From: Chloroflexota bacterium
GTDB taxonomy: Bacteria; Chloroflexota; Dehalococcoidia; Lucifugimonadales; UBA3495
Direction: 5' to 3'
Length of the DNA: 24,687 nucleotides
Assembly: GCA_022562335.1 (NCBI GenBank)
Contig: JADFPM010000009.1
Location: forward strand, 1 to 24,687
Position 1 is the first letter of the stretch, and every line of letters begins with the position of its first letter. Shown one piece after another: positions 8,308 through 16,523 of the stretch. Made by a program: the position numbers and the translations under genes. The notes below the pieces were generated by a model, which did not search any database, was not told the DNA's origin, and was given only the letters and a program-made list of their open reading frames with translations.

Positions 8308-9711
8308 GTGGACTATCGCCAATCCATAGACGCCCTGCTTTCTCTGGTGGACCACGAGCGTAATAGCCTCGGCCCCCGGCAGAAAGCCATTGTCGACCTT
8401 AGCCGGATGGAAAGATTCATGGCCCGGTTGGGCGATCCCCACCGGCGGGCAAAAACCATTCACGTGGCCGGGACAAAGGGAAAGGGCAGCACCGCGGCAA
8501 TGTGTGACGCCGTCCTAAAAGCCGCCGGTTACCACACCGGATTCAACTCGTCACCCCACCTTCATCACTTCAGAGAGCGAATCCGTCTCGATTGCCAACC
8601 CATTACCGAAGAAGGGTTCGCCCAGTTGGTGGACCAACTATGGCCGCAGCGAATCGATGATGTCCCTGACGGCTCTCGATCAGGGTACCCAGGGGCCGCC
8701 GTCACCCTGTTTGAATTCATGACGGGGATGGCCTATCACTGTTTCGCCCAAGAAAAGGTGGATTTCCAAACCATAGAAGTGGGACTGGGCGGGCGGCTGG
8801 ATGCCACCAACGTCGTGACCCCCAATGTGGCGGTGATCACCTCCATCAGCCTGGACCACACCGCCATCCTGGGCGACACGTTGGCGGAGATAGCGGCGGA
8901 AAAGGCGGGTATCATCAAGCCGGACGGCGTCGTGGTGGTGGCGCCTCAAGCCCCGGAGGCCCTCTCAACCATCCTGGGGGCCTGCCGCGAACGGCACGCC
9001 CAAGCCATTCGGGTAGGGAAAGAGGTCACCTGGATCAGCCGAGAAACCGGCCGGGACCCGTGGGAAGGCCAGAGCGTGACGGTGAAGGGCCGTCTGGAAG
9101 AATACCAACTGGATATCCCGTTATTGGGGGACCATCAACTTGAAAACGCCGCCACGGCCGTCGCCGCCCTCGAAGCTCTGGTTGAACAGGGGCACACGAT
9201 TCCGGCCGAAGCCATTGAACGGGGATTCGCGCAAGTCTCCTGGCCGGGGCGTATGGAAGTGCTATCTCGCGACCCGATAGTCATGGCCGACGGCGCTCAC
9301 AACCTCTACTCGGTGAACGCGTTGATGGAATCCCTGGCCCGCCATTCGCCGCCGGGCAGGTTGATATTGGTGGCGGGATTCTCCCGCGATAAAAGCGTGG
9401 CATCCATGGTCCATAGACTAGCGCAGCCAAATACCCGTGATGGGGCGATACCGATGGTTTTCGCCACCCGTTCCCGGCACCCCCGGTCATTATCGCCGGC
9501 GGCGGTGGCAGACCATTTTGGGAACGAGGGCCTGAAAGCCGTTGAATCGGCCTCGGTGGCGGATGCGGTGGCGCAAGCGTTGGCCTCGGCCGACGCCGAC
9601 GACCTGGTGCTGGTCACGGGCTCCCTCTTCGTGGTAGCCGAGGCCAGGGAAGCGGTGTTGGGCATCGAGCCGGAGGTCTATCCCGACCTTCTTCCCCAAG
9701 ATTTGAGATAA
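8308..9711 (+). CDS. folC: Folylpolyglutamate synthase / dihydrofolate synthase
   Basis: FolC is a Mur-ligase-family ATP-dependent enzyme that adds glutamate to dihydropteroate and/or reduced folates. The 467-residue product has the P-loop GTKGKGST at 55-62, SSPHLHHFRERIR at 81-93, EVGLGGRLDATN at 157-168, SLDHTAILGDT at 181-191 (with the conserved His) and DGAHN at 328-332. The start is the GTG at 8308; the overlapping ATG at 8306 is out of frame and soon stops. GAGG at 8301-8304 serves as the ribosome site. Because F420 also carries a glutamate tail, I considered an F420 ligase, but CofE/FbiB belong to a different fold. Bifunctionality cannot be judged from sequence. Confidence 0.94.
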   Translation: MDYRQSIDALLSLVDHERNSLGPRQKAIVDLSRMERFMARLGDPHRRAKTIHVAGTKGKGSTAAMCDAVLKAAGYHTGFNSSPHLHHFRERIRLDCQPITEEGFAQLVDQLWPQRIDDVPDGSRSGYPGAAVTLFEFMTGMAYHCFAQEKVDFQTIEVGLGGRLDATNVVTPNVAVITSISLDHTAILGDTLAEIAAEKAGIIKPDGVVVVAPQAPEALSTILGACRERHAQAIRVGKEVTWISRETGRDPWEGQSVTVKGRLEEYQLDIPLLGDHQLENAATAVAALEALVEQGHTIPAEAIERGFAQVSWPGRMEVLSRDPIVMADGAHNLYSVNALMESLARHSPPGRLILVAGFSRDKSVASMVHRLAQPNTRDGAIPMVFATRSRHPRSLSPAAVADHFGNEGLKAVESASVADAVAQALASADADDLVLVTGSLFVVAEAREAVLGIEPEVYPDLLPQDLR

Positions 9712-9743
9712 GTCATCACGGCACGAAAGATCACTCAGCTGAC

Positions 9744-11009
9744 ATGGGAGTAACGGGTGTGGAAAGGGATAGACGAAGGGTTGTGGTAACGGGCATGGGG
9801 GCAATCACCCCCCTGGGACAATCGCCAAATGCATTTTGGGAAAATCTGGTGGCGGGAAGATCCGGCATTGGCCGGATGACTTTGTGCGACCCGACGGACT
9901 ACCCCTGCCAGATCTCCGGCGAGGTCCAGGACTTCGATCCAGTCCAATACATGAGCGAGCGGGAAGCGCGAAGGATGGCCCGGTTCTCCCAGTTGGCCGT
10001 GGCGGCGGGTCTAACGGCTGTCGAAGCAGCCAATCTGGATATCTCCAAAGAGGACTCATTTCGCGTTGGCGTGGTGTTGGGCAACGGCAATGGTGGATTT
10101 CCGACGCTGGAGGAGAACTGCCGCATCCTGGCCAGCCGGGGCGGAATGCGCATGACGCCTTTTTTCTTCCCCATGATCCTGCCCAATATGGCGGCGGCCA
10201 ACGTTTCCCGTTTCACCGGCGCCCGGGGGCACAACTCCACCGCGACCACCGCTTGCGCCGCCTCGAACCAGGCCATGGGCGAGGCCCTGGGGGTGATCCG
10301 CCGGGGCGATGCCGACGTGATGCTCGCCGGCGGCGCTGAGGCGGGTATCAGCCAATTGGGCCTGGCGGGTTTCGCCGTGATGCGGGCCCTCAGCACCCGC
10401 AACGACGAGCCGGAAAAGGCCAGCAGGCCCTTCGATGCGGGAAGGGACGGGTTTGTCCCATCAGAAGGATCGGTGATCCTGGTGTTGGAAAGCCTGGAAC
10501 ATGCGTTGGGCCGGGATGCCGATATCCTGGTGGAACTGGCCGGGTTTGGTTGCACCAGCGACGCGGCCCATGCCGTGCAGCCCGAGGAAAGCGGGGCAGC
10601 GGCCGCCCAGGCCATGAAGCTGGCCCTGGCCGACGCCGGCGTCGAGTTGGACCAGGTGGACTATATCAACGCCCACGGCACTTCCACACCGCTGAATGAC
10701 GCCCTGGAAACCGTGGCGGTCAAGCGTCTGTTTGGGGACCGCGCCTATCAGATACCGATCAGCTCCACCAAGTCCATGATCGGCCACGCTCTGGGGGCGT
10801 CGGGCTCTTTGGAAGCGGCGGCCTGCGTCAAGACCATCACCGAGGGCATGATCCACCCCACGATCAACTATCAAGACCCGGACCCGGCCTGCGACCTGGA
10901 CTACGTTCCCAACCAAGCCAGAAAGCAGGACGTCGATGTGGTTCTTTCCAACGCCTTCGGCTTCGGCGGCCAGAACGCCTGCCTGGTCTTTCGAAAGTTC
11001 AACGGATAA
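9744..11009 (+). CDS. fabF: Beta-ketoacyl-ACP synthase II (second copy)
   Basis: A second KAS II-type condensing enzyme, 421 residues. The triad is C171 in TTACAASNQ, H311 in NAHGTSTPLND and H348 in STKSMIGHALG, so it should be catalytically competent rather than a chain-length factor. Compared with the copy at 2530-3783 it has PSEGS (239-243) where most KAS enzymes and the other copy have MGEGS/A, and a TTACAASNQ rather than a VSSCASGAD nucleophile loop. It may therefore differ in chain-length or acyl preference. The start is uncertain: ATG 9744 lacks a clear ribosome site, while GTG 9759 has GGGAG about 8 bases upstream. It lies 32 bases after folC and is followed by a weak hairpin. Confidence 0.93.
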   Translation: MGVTGVERDRRRVVVTGMGAITPLGQSPNAFWENLVAGRSGIGRMTLCDPTDYPCQISGEVQDFDPVQYMSEREARRMARFSQLAVAAGLTAVEAANLDISKEDSFRVGVVLGNGNGGFPTLEENCRILASRGGMRMTPFFFPMILPNMAAANVSRFTGARGHNSTATTACAASNQAMGEALGVIRRGDADVMLAGGAEAGISQLGLAGFAVMRALSTRNDEPEKASRPFDAGRDGFVPSEGSVILVLESLEHALGRDADILVELAGFGCTSDAAHAVQPEESGAAAAQAMKLALADAGVELDQVDYINAHGTSTPLNDALETVAVKRLFGDRAYQIPISSTKSMIGHALGASGSLEAAACVKTITEGMIHPTINYQDPDPACDLDYVPNQARKQDVDVVLSNAFGFGGQNACLVFRKFNG

Positions 11010-11020
11010 CTCTGCTGACG

Positions 11021-11039
11021 CCGGGTTGTCATAACCTGG
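11021..11039 (+). terminator. Weak hairpin after second fabF
   Basis: CCGGGTT (11021-11027) pairs with AACCTGG (11033-11039) through a 7-bp stem that includes one G-T pair, with a 5-base loop. It lies just past the fabF stop and before the ruvB promoter candidate. No T-run follows. Confidence 0.35.
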
Positions 11040-11052
11040 TGACTTAAATTCC

Positions 11053-11082
11053 TTGACTGGGCAATAGGCACTCGCCTAGAAT
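11053..11082 (+). promoter_or_regulatory. Sigma-70-like promoter upstream of ruvB
   Basis: TTGACT (11053-11058), an 18-base spacer and TAGAAT (11077-11082); each hexamer matches consensus at 5 of 6 positions. It would give a leader of roughly 125 bases before the ruvB ATG, containing the repeat at 11103-11137. Confidence 0.5.
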
Positions 11083-11102
11083 CGAAGGAGTTCTATAGAG
11101 AA

Positions 11103-11137
11103 TGTCATGCTGAGCCAGCCGCAGCGGCGAAGCATCT
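11103..11137 (+). repeat. Dispersed TGTCATGCTGAGC-type intergenic repeat
   Basis: The segment starts TGTCATGCTGAGC and ends CGAAGCATCT. It resembles an interspersed element I know from many bacterial genomes, including Chloroflexota, with a consensus close to TGTCATTCTGAGCG...CGAAGAATCT. It can fold: ATGCT (11107-11111) with AGCAT (11131-11135), and inside GCCG-CAG-CGGC (11118-11128). Only one copy is in the window. Confidence 0.5.
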
Positions 11138-11216
11138 GGGGCGGGGCATCTCGTCACCGCTCATCCACCTCGAAGTTCTGATAGCCTGCGGCAACCCGGC
11201 GGTGTGAGGGGATGCG

Positions 11217-12257
11217 ATGACCGAACGGTTGGTGACTGGAGAGGTCCAGCCGGAAGACTTGGACCTGTCTTTGCGGCCTCGCCGTTTGTCTGACTTCGTC
11301 GGGCAAAACCACATCAAAGACACGCTGGACATAGGCATCCGCGCCGCCAAGATCCGCCAAGAACCCCTGGACCACACCATCATCTACGGCCCCCCAGGCC
11401 TGGGTAAGACCACATTGGCCCACATCATAGCCCACGAGATGGACGCCGAGATCCGGGTGACCTCTGGCCCGGCCATCGAGCGCGCCGGGGATATGGCGGC
11501 TATCCTAACGGGACTACAAGAAGGCGATACCCTGTTTATAGATGAGATCCACCGCCTGAGCCGCGTGGTGGAAGAGGTGCTCTATTCCGCCATGGAGGAT
11601 TTCTTCCTGTCCTGGATGGTGGGCAAGGGCCTGGCGGCCCGCAACATAAACCTCAGGATCAACCGCTTCACCCTCATCGGCGCCACCACCCGCTTTTCCA
11701 TGATCAGCGCTCCCTTGCGCGACCGGTTTGGGTCGGTGTTCCACCTGGAGTACTACCAGCCCGAGGATATGGAGATAATCGTCCGCCGGTCGGCCAAGAT
11801 CATAGGCGTGGAGGCCGACGCCCAGGGCATCAAGGAGATCGCCGGCCGCTCCAGGGGGACGCCGCGTATCGCCAACCGGCTGCTGAAGCGCAACCGGGAC
11901 TACGCCGTGGTCATGGCCGACGGCAAGATCGACGGGCCGGTGGCCCGGGCGGCGCTGGACCAGCTTTCGGTGGACCAACTGGGTCTGGACCAATCAGACC
12001 ACCGGCTGCTCACCAGCATCATAGACAAATTTGACGGCGGGCCGGTGGGGCTGGAAACGCTGGCGGCGTCGATCAACGAAGATTCGGACACCATCATGGA
12101 CGTTTGGGAGCCTTACCTGCTGCAATTGGGGTTTCTGGAACGCACCCCCCGGGGCAGGGTGGCCACCCGGCTGGCCCATGAGTACCTGGGCAGGACTTTC
12201 GCCGGACCCGATCCGGGCGCCGGCGCCTCCGACCAGGGCCGCCTCTCTGGATTGTAA
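11217..12257 (+). CDS. ruvB: Holliday junction branch migration ATPase RuvB
   Basis: RuvB is the AAA+ motor that drives Holliday-junction branch migration with RuvA. The 346-residue product has the LRPRRLSDFVGQ entry motif (19-30), Walker A GPPGLGKTT (58-66), Walker B DEIHR (109-113), the sensor GATTR (155-159), LRDRFG, and RGTPRIANRLLKR of the lid domain. The C-terminal winged helix has GGPVGLETLAASINE and RTPRGRVAT. Small departures from the usual sequence occur in the hairpin region (LSWMVGKGLAARNINL at 131-146, where LDI-IGKGPSARSI is common). The ATG at 11217 is preceded by GAGGGG. ruvA and ruvC are not adjacent. The leader carries a dispersed repeat. Confidence 0.97.
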   Translation: MTERLVTGEVQPEDLDLSLRPRRLSDFVGQNHIKDTLDIGIRAAKIRQEPLDHTIIYGPPGLGKTTLAHIIAHEMDAEIRVTSGPAIERAGDMAAILTGLQEGDTLFIDEIHRLSRVVEEVLYSAMEDFFLSWMVGKGLAARNINLRINRFTLIGATTRFSMISAPLRDRFGSVFHLEYYQPEDMEIIVRRSAKIIGVEADAQGIKEIAGRSRGTPRIANRLLKRNRDYAVVMADGKIDGPVARAALDQLSVDQLGLDQSDHRLLTSIIDKFDGGPVGLETLAASINEDSDTIMDVWEPYLLQLGFLERTPRGRVATRLAHEYLGRTFAGPDPGAGASDQGRLSGL

Positions 12258-12313
12258 ACCAGCCTCTTATTCCTTGCCTCTGGGACTTGACCGGCAACCC
12301 CGCATAATCTACC

Positions 12314-12323
12314 GTCACGTGAC
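12314..12323. promoter_or_regulatory. Perfect 10-base palindrome upstream of the NIPSNAP gene
   Basis: GTCACGTGAC is fully self-complementary and lies in the 150-base gap between ruvB and the NIPSNAP-family gene, 84 bases before its start. A regulator site is possible, but a 10-base palindrome alone is weak evidence. Confidence 0.25.
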
Positions 12324-12407
12324 AGCGGCTGTGCGCCCATATGGCTTGAACCCTGGGACGCGGAGGGCCGCACCGTCAACATGTTTTTCAATCGTTCAGG
12401 AGGGATC

Positions 12408-12731
12408 ATGATCTACGAACTACGCACCTACGAGACTATGCCCGGCAAGCTGCCTGCGCTAAACGCTCGGTTCGCCGACCACACCGTGGGATTTTTCAAG
12501 AAACACGGGATCCACGTGGTGGGTTTTTGGACCGAGGAGGTCGGCACCAGCAATAAGTTGGTTTATATGCTGGGCTTCGATAGCCTGGCCGACCGGGAAA
12601 CCAAATGGGCGGCGTTCCAGGCCGATCCCGAGTGGAACAAAGTCCGGACGGAGACCGAGAAAGACGGGCCAATCAACGTACGCGTCAATAACCGGATCCT
12701 TCGGCCGACTTCCTATTCCCCTATGCAATGA
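12408..12731 (+). CDS. NIPSNAP family protein
   Basis: A 107-residue single-domain protein of the NIPSNAP/dimeric alpha-beta barrel type. Bacterial members are small and mostly uncharacterised, although some sit beside degradative or oxidoreductase genes. The hallmark N-terminus MIYELRTYETMPGKL, the middle HGIHVVGFWTEE with NKLVYMLGFDSL, and AAFQADPEWNKVR at the end of the domain are all present. The start is the ATG at 12408, which has AGGAGGG immediately upstream; an in-frame ATG at 12381 has none. It stands between ruvB and the F420 operon with gaps on both sides, so it is probably a separate unit. A link with F420 enzymes would be speculation. Confidence 0.85.
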   Translation: MIYELRTYETMPGKLPALNARFADHTVGFFKKHGIHVVGFWTEEVGTSNKLVYMLGFDSLADRETKWAAFQADPEWNKVRTETEKDGPINVRVNNRILRPTSYSPMQ

Positions 12732-12781
12732 CCGGCCATGACTGGGGGTAAACACGACGGATGGTTGCGGCGGATTTCCGG

Positions 12782-12819
12782 TTGCTAGGGCAATGGGTAC
12801 CGGATACAATACACCGGTA
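12782..12819 (+). promoter_or_regulatory. Promoter and overlapping inverted repeat ahead of the F420 operon
   Basis: TTGCTA (12782-12787), a 17-base spacer and TACAAT (12805-12810) form a plausible sigma-70 promoter for cofG. The -10 element lies in the loop of an inverted repeat, TACCGG (12798-12803) and CCGGTA (12814-12819), so a protein bound there would block polymerase. The leader to the cofG start would be about 90 bases. The remainder of 12732-12906 shows nothing else. Confidence 0.4.
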
Positions 12820-12906
12820 TCTATCCCAGGCTGAACCCGGTGTCATCTAGGCCGGTTTCTCCAGATTGCGCGCCGGTAGATCGCAACGTTAAGATTGGGG
12901 CCCGTT

Positions 12907-14151
12907 GTGAGGACTTTAGCAACTACTGACAAATCCTCCATGGCCGCAACCATGGCTCCATCCGATATGGACGCCCTGACTTCCGGCATCCTACGGGGAA
13001 ACGCCCTGCCGGAAACAGAGGCGGCTTCCTTGGCGGATATAACCAAGGACGGCCTTCCCGCCCTGTGCGCCGCCGCCTCGGAGTTGCGGGACCAGGGTAA
13101 AGGCCGAACCGTGACGTTTTCCCCCAAGGTCTTCATCCCCCTCACCATGCTTTGCCGGGACTTTTGCGGCTATTGCACCTTCCGGCGCGACCCGGAGTCG
13201 GCCGGAGACCTTTACATGTCGCCGGAACAGATATTGAAGGTTGCCCGGGCCGGCCAGGCATTGGGTTGCACCGAGGCGCTTTTCACGCTGGGAGAACGCC
13301 CCGAGCAGCGGTATCCTGAAGCGAAGGAATGGCTGGTCCGGCGAGGCTACCAGACCACGCTGCAATACCTGACCGACATGTGCCGCATGGTGGCGGAGGA
13401 GACCTCCCTGCTTCCCCACGCTAATCCTGGAACCATGAGCCGGCGGGAAATGGCGGCGCTGCGCCCTTACAATCCGTCCATGGGCATGATGCTGGAATCC
13501 ACCAGCCCCCGACTGTACCAGGAGGGCGGCCCCCACGAGTTCGCTCCCAGCAAACGGCCCAGGGTCAGGCTGCGTACGCTGGAGATCGGCGGTGAACTGG
13601 GCGTGCCCTTCACCACCGGGATCCTGGTGGGCATCGGAGAGACCCGGTTGGAGCGCGTCGATGCTCTTTTAGAAATAAGGAAGTTGCAAGATGCCCACGG
13701 CCACATTCAAGAGGTGATAATTCAGAACTTCCGGGCCAAGCCCAATACGCCCATGGGCCGAAACCTGGACGCTCAGAGCGAAGAACTGCTATGGACGGTG
13801 GCGGCGGCGCGCATGATATTGGGACCGGGGATGAACCTGCAAGTCCCTCCCAACCTCAACGCCCAGGATTACCAGGATTATCTCGGGGCCGGCATCAACG
13901 ATTGGGGCGGGGTGTCTCCGCTAACGATCGATTTCGTGAACCCCGAGGCGCCCTGGCCGGGGTTGGCGGAGTTGAGAGACCGGACCCAGGCCATGGGCTT
14001 TCAGTTGCAGCCTAGGCTGCCCGTTTATCCGGAATATATCGGCATGGCGGGCGGCTACCTTTCCCAACAGATGAAGTCTAAGATAGCTGCAATGACGGAT
14101 GACCAGGGATACGTTACAGGGGGAATCGAAAATTATGCCGGGACCAGTTAA
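12907..14151 (+). CDS. cofG: 7,8-didemethyl-8-hydroxy-5-deazariboflavin synthase, CofG subunit
   Basis: CofG is a radical SAM enzyme that, with CofH, joins a tyrosine-derived and a flavin-precursor moiety into Fo, the chromophore of coenzyme F420. The 414-residue product (GTG start at 12907, GGGG 6 bases upstream) has the cluster motif C83, C87, C90 in LCRDFCGYCTFRRDP (CX3CX2C), LFTLGERPE, LPHANPGTMSRREM, and the later IIQNFRAKPNTPM and PPNLN segments characteristic of CofG. Upstream in-frame alternatives include a TTG at 12895. An N-terminal extension of about 60 residues precedes the core. It overlaps cofH. In actinobacteria CofG and CofH are fused as FbiC; here they are separate, as in archaea and cyanobacteria. 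Confidence 0.95.
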   Translation: MRTLATTDKSSMAATMAPSDMDALTSGILRGNALPETEAASLADITKDGLPALCAAASELRDQGKGRTVTFSPKVFIPLTMLCRDFCGYCTFRRDPESAGDLYMSPEQILKVARAGQALGCTEALFTLGERPEQRYPEAKEWLVRRGYQTTLQYLTDMCRMVAEETSLLPHANPGTMSRREMAALRPYNPSMGMMLESTSPRLYQEGGPHEFAPSKRPRVRLRTLEIGGELGVPFTTGILVGIGETRLERVDALLEIRKLQDAHGHIQEVIIQNFRAKPNTPMGRNLDAQSEELLWTVAAARMILGPGMNLQVPPNLNAQDYQDYLGAGINDWGGVSPLTIDFVNPEAPWPGLAELRDRTQAMGFQLQPRLPVYPEYIGMAGGYLSQQMKSKIAAMTDDQGYVTGGIENYAGTS

Positions 14152-15472
14152 AGAATTAGAGTCCCTGTTGGGTCTTTTGAAGCGGGACGTCGCCGCGGTG
14201 CTGGAAAAAGCGCTGGAAGGCCTGGACATCACCCCAGAGGAAGCGGAACTGCTGTTCGAGACCACCGGCCTGGATTATCACGCCATGGTGATGACCGCCG
14301 ATGAACTGCGCCGCCGGACGGTGGGCGACGTCGCCACCTATGTGGTGAACCGGAACATCAATTTTACCAACGTATGTATCAAGCGGTGCGGGTTCTGCGC
14401 CTTCAGCCGCGATCACCGGCAAGAGGAAGGGTATTTCTTGCCGGTGGAAGAGATTATCCGCCGCACCAAGGAAGCCGTGGATTATGGCGCCACCGAGGTA
14501 TGTCTGCAAGCCGGCCTGCCTCCCCAGATGGAGGGAGACCTATACATACGGCTGTGCGAGGCCATCAAAAAAGAGGTGCCGGACGTCCATATCCACGGGT
14601 TCTCTCCCGAAGAGGTCCTGTACGGTTCGATAAGGTCCAAGTGCACCATCCGGGAATACCTGCAGGGCCTGAAAGACGCCGGTGTGGGGAGCCTGCCGGG
14701 CACCTCGGCGGAGATCCTGGACCAGGAACTGCGGGATCAGATATCCCCGGGGCGAATCACGGTCGATCAATGGGTCGATGTGATAACCACCGCCCACGAA
14801 ATCGGCATACCCACCACATCTACGGTCATGTTTGGGCACGTTGAGACCAACGCCCATCTGACCCGGCACATAGCGCTATTGCGGGACATTCAAAAAAATT
14901 CGGGGGGCATCACCGAGTTCGTTCCTCTGAGTTTCGTCCACACCGAAGCGCCCATGTTCATCAAGGGATTGGTCGATGATGTGCGGACCGGACCCACCGG
15001 CATGGATGTGGTGAAAGTACATGCCATTGCCCGCATCATGCTCAATAACTGGATCCCCAACATCCAGGCTTCCTGGGTGAAGGAGGGCTCTCGTCTATCC
15101 CAGCTATTGCTGGTGTCGGGAGTCAACGATCTTGGCGGCACGCTGATCAACGAAAGCATCTCCACCGCGGCCGGGGCCCAACACGGCCAGTTGATGCGCC
15201 CTTCCGAGTTTCGGCACATGATCCGCCAAGCAGGCCGGGTGCCCGCCGAAAGGTATACGACCTATAAGATCAAGCGGTTGTTCAACGATTCCGACGAGGA
15301 ATTGGACCCGCTGGACTTGGTGGGTGACGACGCAGAGGAAGTGTTCGGCTCGTATCACAGGCTGGTCAAATTGGACACCTACCGTTTCGTGCATCCCCGC
15401 AAGGCGGCAGAAGCCGAGGCGAGCGCGAGACAAACTGCCGCCGCGGCCGGCATGGCGGCCGATGACGAATGA
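14135..15472 (+). CDS. cofH: 5-amino-6-(D-ribitylamino)uracil-L-tyrosine 4-hydroxyphenyl transferase, CofH subunit
   Basis: CofH is the second radical SAM half of Fo synthase; it transfers the 4-hydroxybenzyl group of tyrosine to the ribityl-aminouracil. From the ATG at 14135 (445 residues) the cluster cysteines are C81, C85 and C88 in NVCIKRCGFCAFSRDH, followed by EVCLQAGLPPQM, HIHGFSPEEV and LPGTSAEIL, all CofH hallmarks. An in-frame ATG at 14099 also exists and would overlap cofG by 53 bases; I prefer 14135 because a GGGGGA precedes it and the overlap is 17 bases. The C-terminus has an Ala-rich tail after residue 425 with no clear role. It follows cofG and precedes cofD in the F420 operon. 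Confidence 0.95.
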   Translation: MPGPVKELESLLGLLKRDVAAVLEKALEGLDITPEEAELLFETTGLDYHAMVMTADELRRRTVGDVATYVVNRNINFTNVCIKRCGFCAFSRDHRQEEGYFLPVEEIIRRTKEAVDYGATEVCLQAGLPPQMEGDLYIRLCEAIKKEVPDVHIHGFSPEEVLYGSIRSKCTIREYLQGLKDAGVGSLPGTSAEILDQELRDQISPGRITVDQWVDVITTAHEIGIPTTSTVMFGHVETNAHLTRHIALLRDIQKNSGGITEFVPLSFVHTEAPMFIKGLVDDVRTGPTGMDVVKVHAIARIMLNNWIPNIQASWVKEGSRLSQLLLVSGVNDLGGTLINESISTAAGAQHGQLMRPSEFRHMIRQAGRVPAERYTTYKIKRLFNDSDEELDPLDLVGDDAEEVFGSYHRLVKLDTYRFVHPRKAAEAEASARQTAAAAGMAADDE

Positions 15473-15565
15473 GGTGTCAAGCACCCAGGTGGCTGACGGA
15501 CATTTGAGCACCGCCTCTCCCCGGAAGTTTGGACGGGCGCAAGGCGTGACTATCCGGGGAACCCT

Positions 15566-16519
15566 CTGACCACCCAACAATCTTGGAATGGCCGGGTTCT
15601 GGCGCTGGCCGGAGGGGTCGGCGGCGCCAAACTCGCGTTGGGCTTGGCCCGAATCATCGCTCCCCCAGACCTGGTCATCGGCGTGAACACCGGCGACGAC
15701 GAGTGTTTCTATGGGCTTCACGTGTCGCCGGACCTGGACACCGTCATGTACACCCTGGCGGGGATGGCAAACCCCGAGACCGGCTGGGGACTGGCCGGTG
15801 ATACTTTCGATACGCTTGAAATGCTCCGCAAATATGGCGTCGATGCCTGGTTTAACCTGGGCGACCGGGACATGGCCACACATTTGCGCAGGTCCCAGCT
15901 TCTTCGCGGAGGAGCCACGTTATCTAGTGTTACCGCTGAGTTGAGCCGGGCCCTTGGCGTGGAGCATACCATTGCCCCCATGAGCGACGATTCGGTGAAA
16001 ACCGTCGTGACCACCGCTGAGGGTGACCTGGCCATGCAAGAGTATTTCGTTAAACGCCTGGCTGAACCACCGGTCGAAAGCATACGTTACGTGGGGGCCG
16101 AATCGGCGCAGCCCTCGGCTGCGATGGCCGGCGCATTGGCTGCCGGCGGGATGTTGGTGCTTTGCCCTTCCAATCCATTCCTGAGTTTGGGGCCCATATT
16201 GGCTGTGCCCGGAATTCGCCGGGGCCTAGAGGCGTTCTCAGGCAAAAGAGTAGCGGTGAGCCCTATTGTGGGCGGGGCCGCCCTGCGGGGGCCGGCCGCC
16301 AAGATGATGGCCGAACTGGGGCATGAGGCTACCTGCGTTGGGGTGGCCCGTCAATACCAGGGGATATGCGATTTTTTCTTTATCGACGATCAAGATGCTG
16401 AATCGGCCCCGGCCATCCGCGATTTGGGGATTCAGCCCGTGATTGCGTCTATAATCATGGAGTCGGAAGCCGATAAAGTCTCTTTGGCCCGGCAAATCCT
16501 GGAACTGGCGGATCGATAG
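15566..16519 (+). CDS. cofD: 2-phospho-L-lactate (or phosphoenolpyruvate) transferase CofD, likely CTG start
   Basis: CofD transfers the guanylylated phospho-acid made by CofC onto Fo, giving F420-0 or its dehydro form. The 317-residue product has the glycine-rich GGVGGAKLALGLA at 16-28, NTGDDECFYGLHVSPDLDT at 41-59 and the later GVARQYQGICDFFFID. No ATG, GTG or TTG lies in frame between the stop at 15494 and the glycine-rich motif. The CTG at 15566, with GGGGA 5 bases upstream, gives the expected spacing (about 15 residues before the first Gly). The first conventional start, TTG 15638, would remove the nucleotide-binding motif and cannot give a working enzyme. A missing base in the sequence is the alternative. 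cofC follows after 4 bases. Confidence 0.88.
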   Translation: MTTQQSWNGRVLALAGGVGGAKLALGLARIIAPPDLVIGVNTGDDECFYGLHVSPDLDTVMYTLAGMANPETGWGLAGDTFDTLEMLRKYGVDAWFNLGDRDMATHLRRSQLLRGGATLSSVTAELSRALGVEHTIAPMSDDSVKTVVTTAEGDLAMQEYFVKRLAEPPVESIRYVGAESAQPSAAMAGALAAGGMLVLCPSNPFLSLGPILAVPGIRRGLEAFSGKRVAVSPIVGGAALRGPAAKMMAELGHEATCVGVARQYQGICDFFFIDDQDAESAPAIRDLGIQPVIASIIMESEADKVSLARQILELADR

Positions 16520-16523
16520 GCCC

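Noticed and set aside
8308..9711. folC considered as an F420 gamma-glutamyl ligase
   Set aside because: The product is a Mur-ligase with the FolC P-loop and DGAHN motifs; CofE/FbiB have a different fold.
9899..10615. 238-codon minus-strand ORF inside the second fabF
   Set aside because: Long antisense frame caused by GC-rich codon bias; the plus strand carries the complete KAS triad.
11102..11113. Three-codon leader ORF (ATG TCA TGC TGA) before ruvB with AAGGAG upstream
   Set aside because: Spacer of 11 bases is long and the codons belong to the dispersed repeat; no evidence that it is translated.
15104..15883. 259-codon minus-strand ORF across the cofH/cofD junction
   Set aside because: Antisense to two recognised genes with intact motifs; no recognisable protein.
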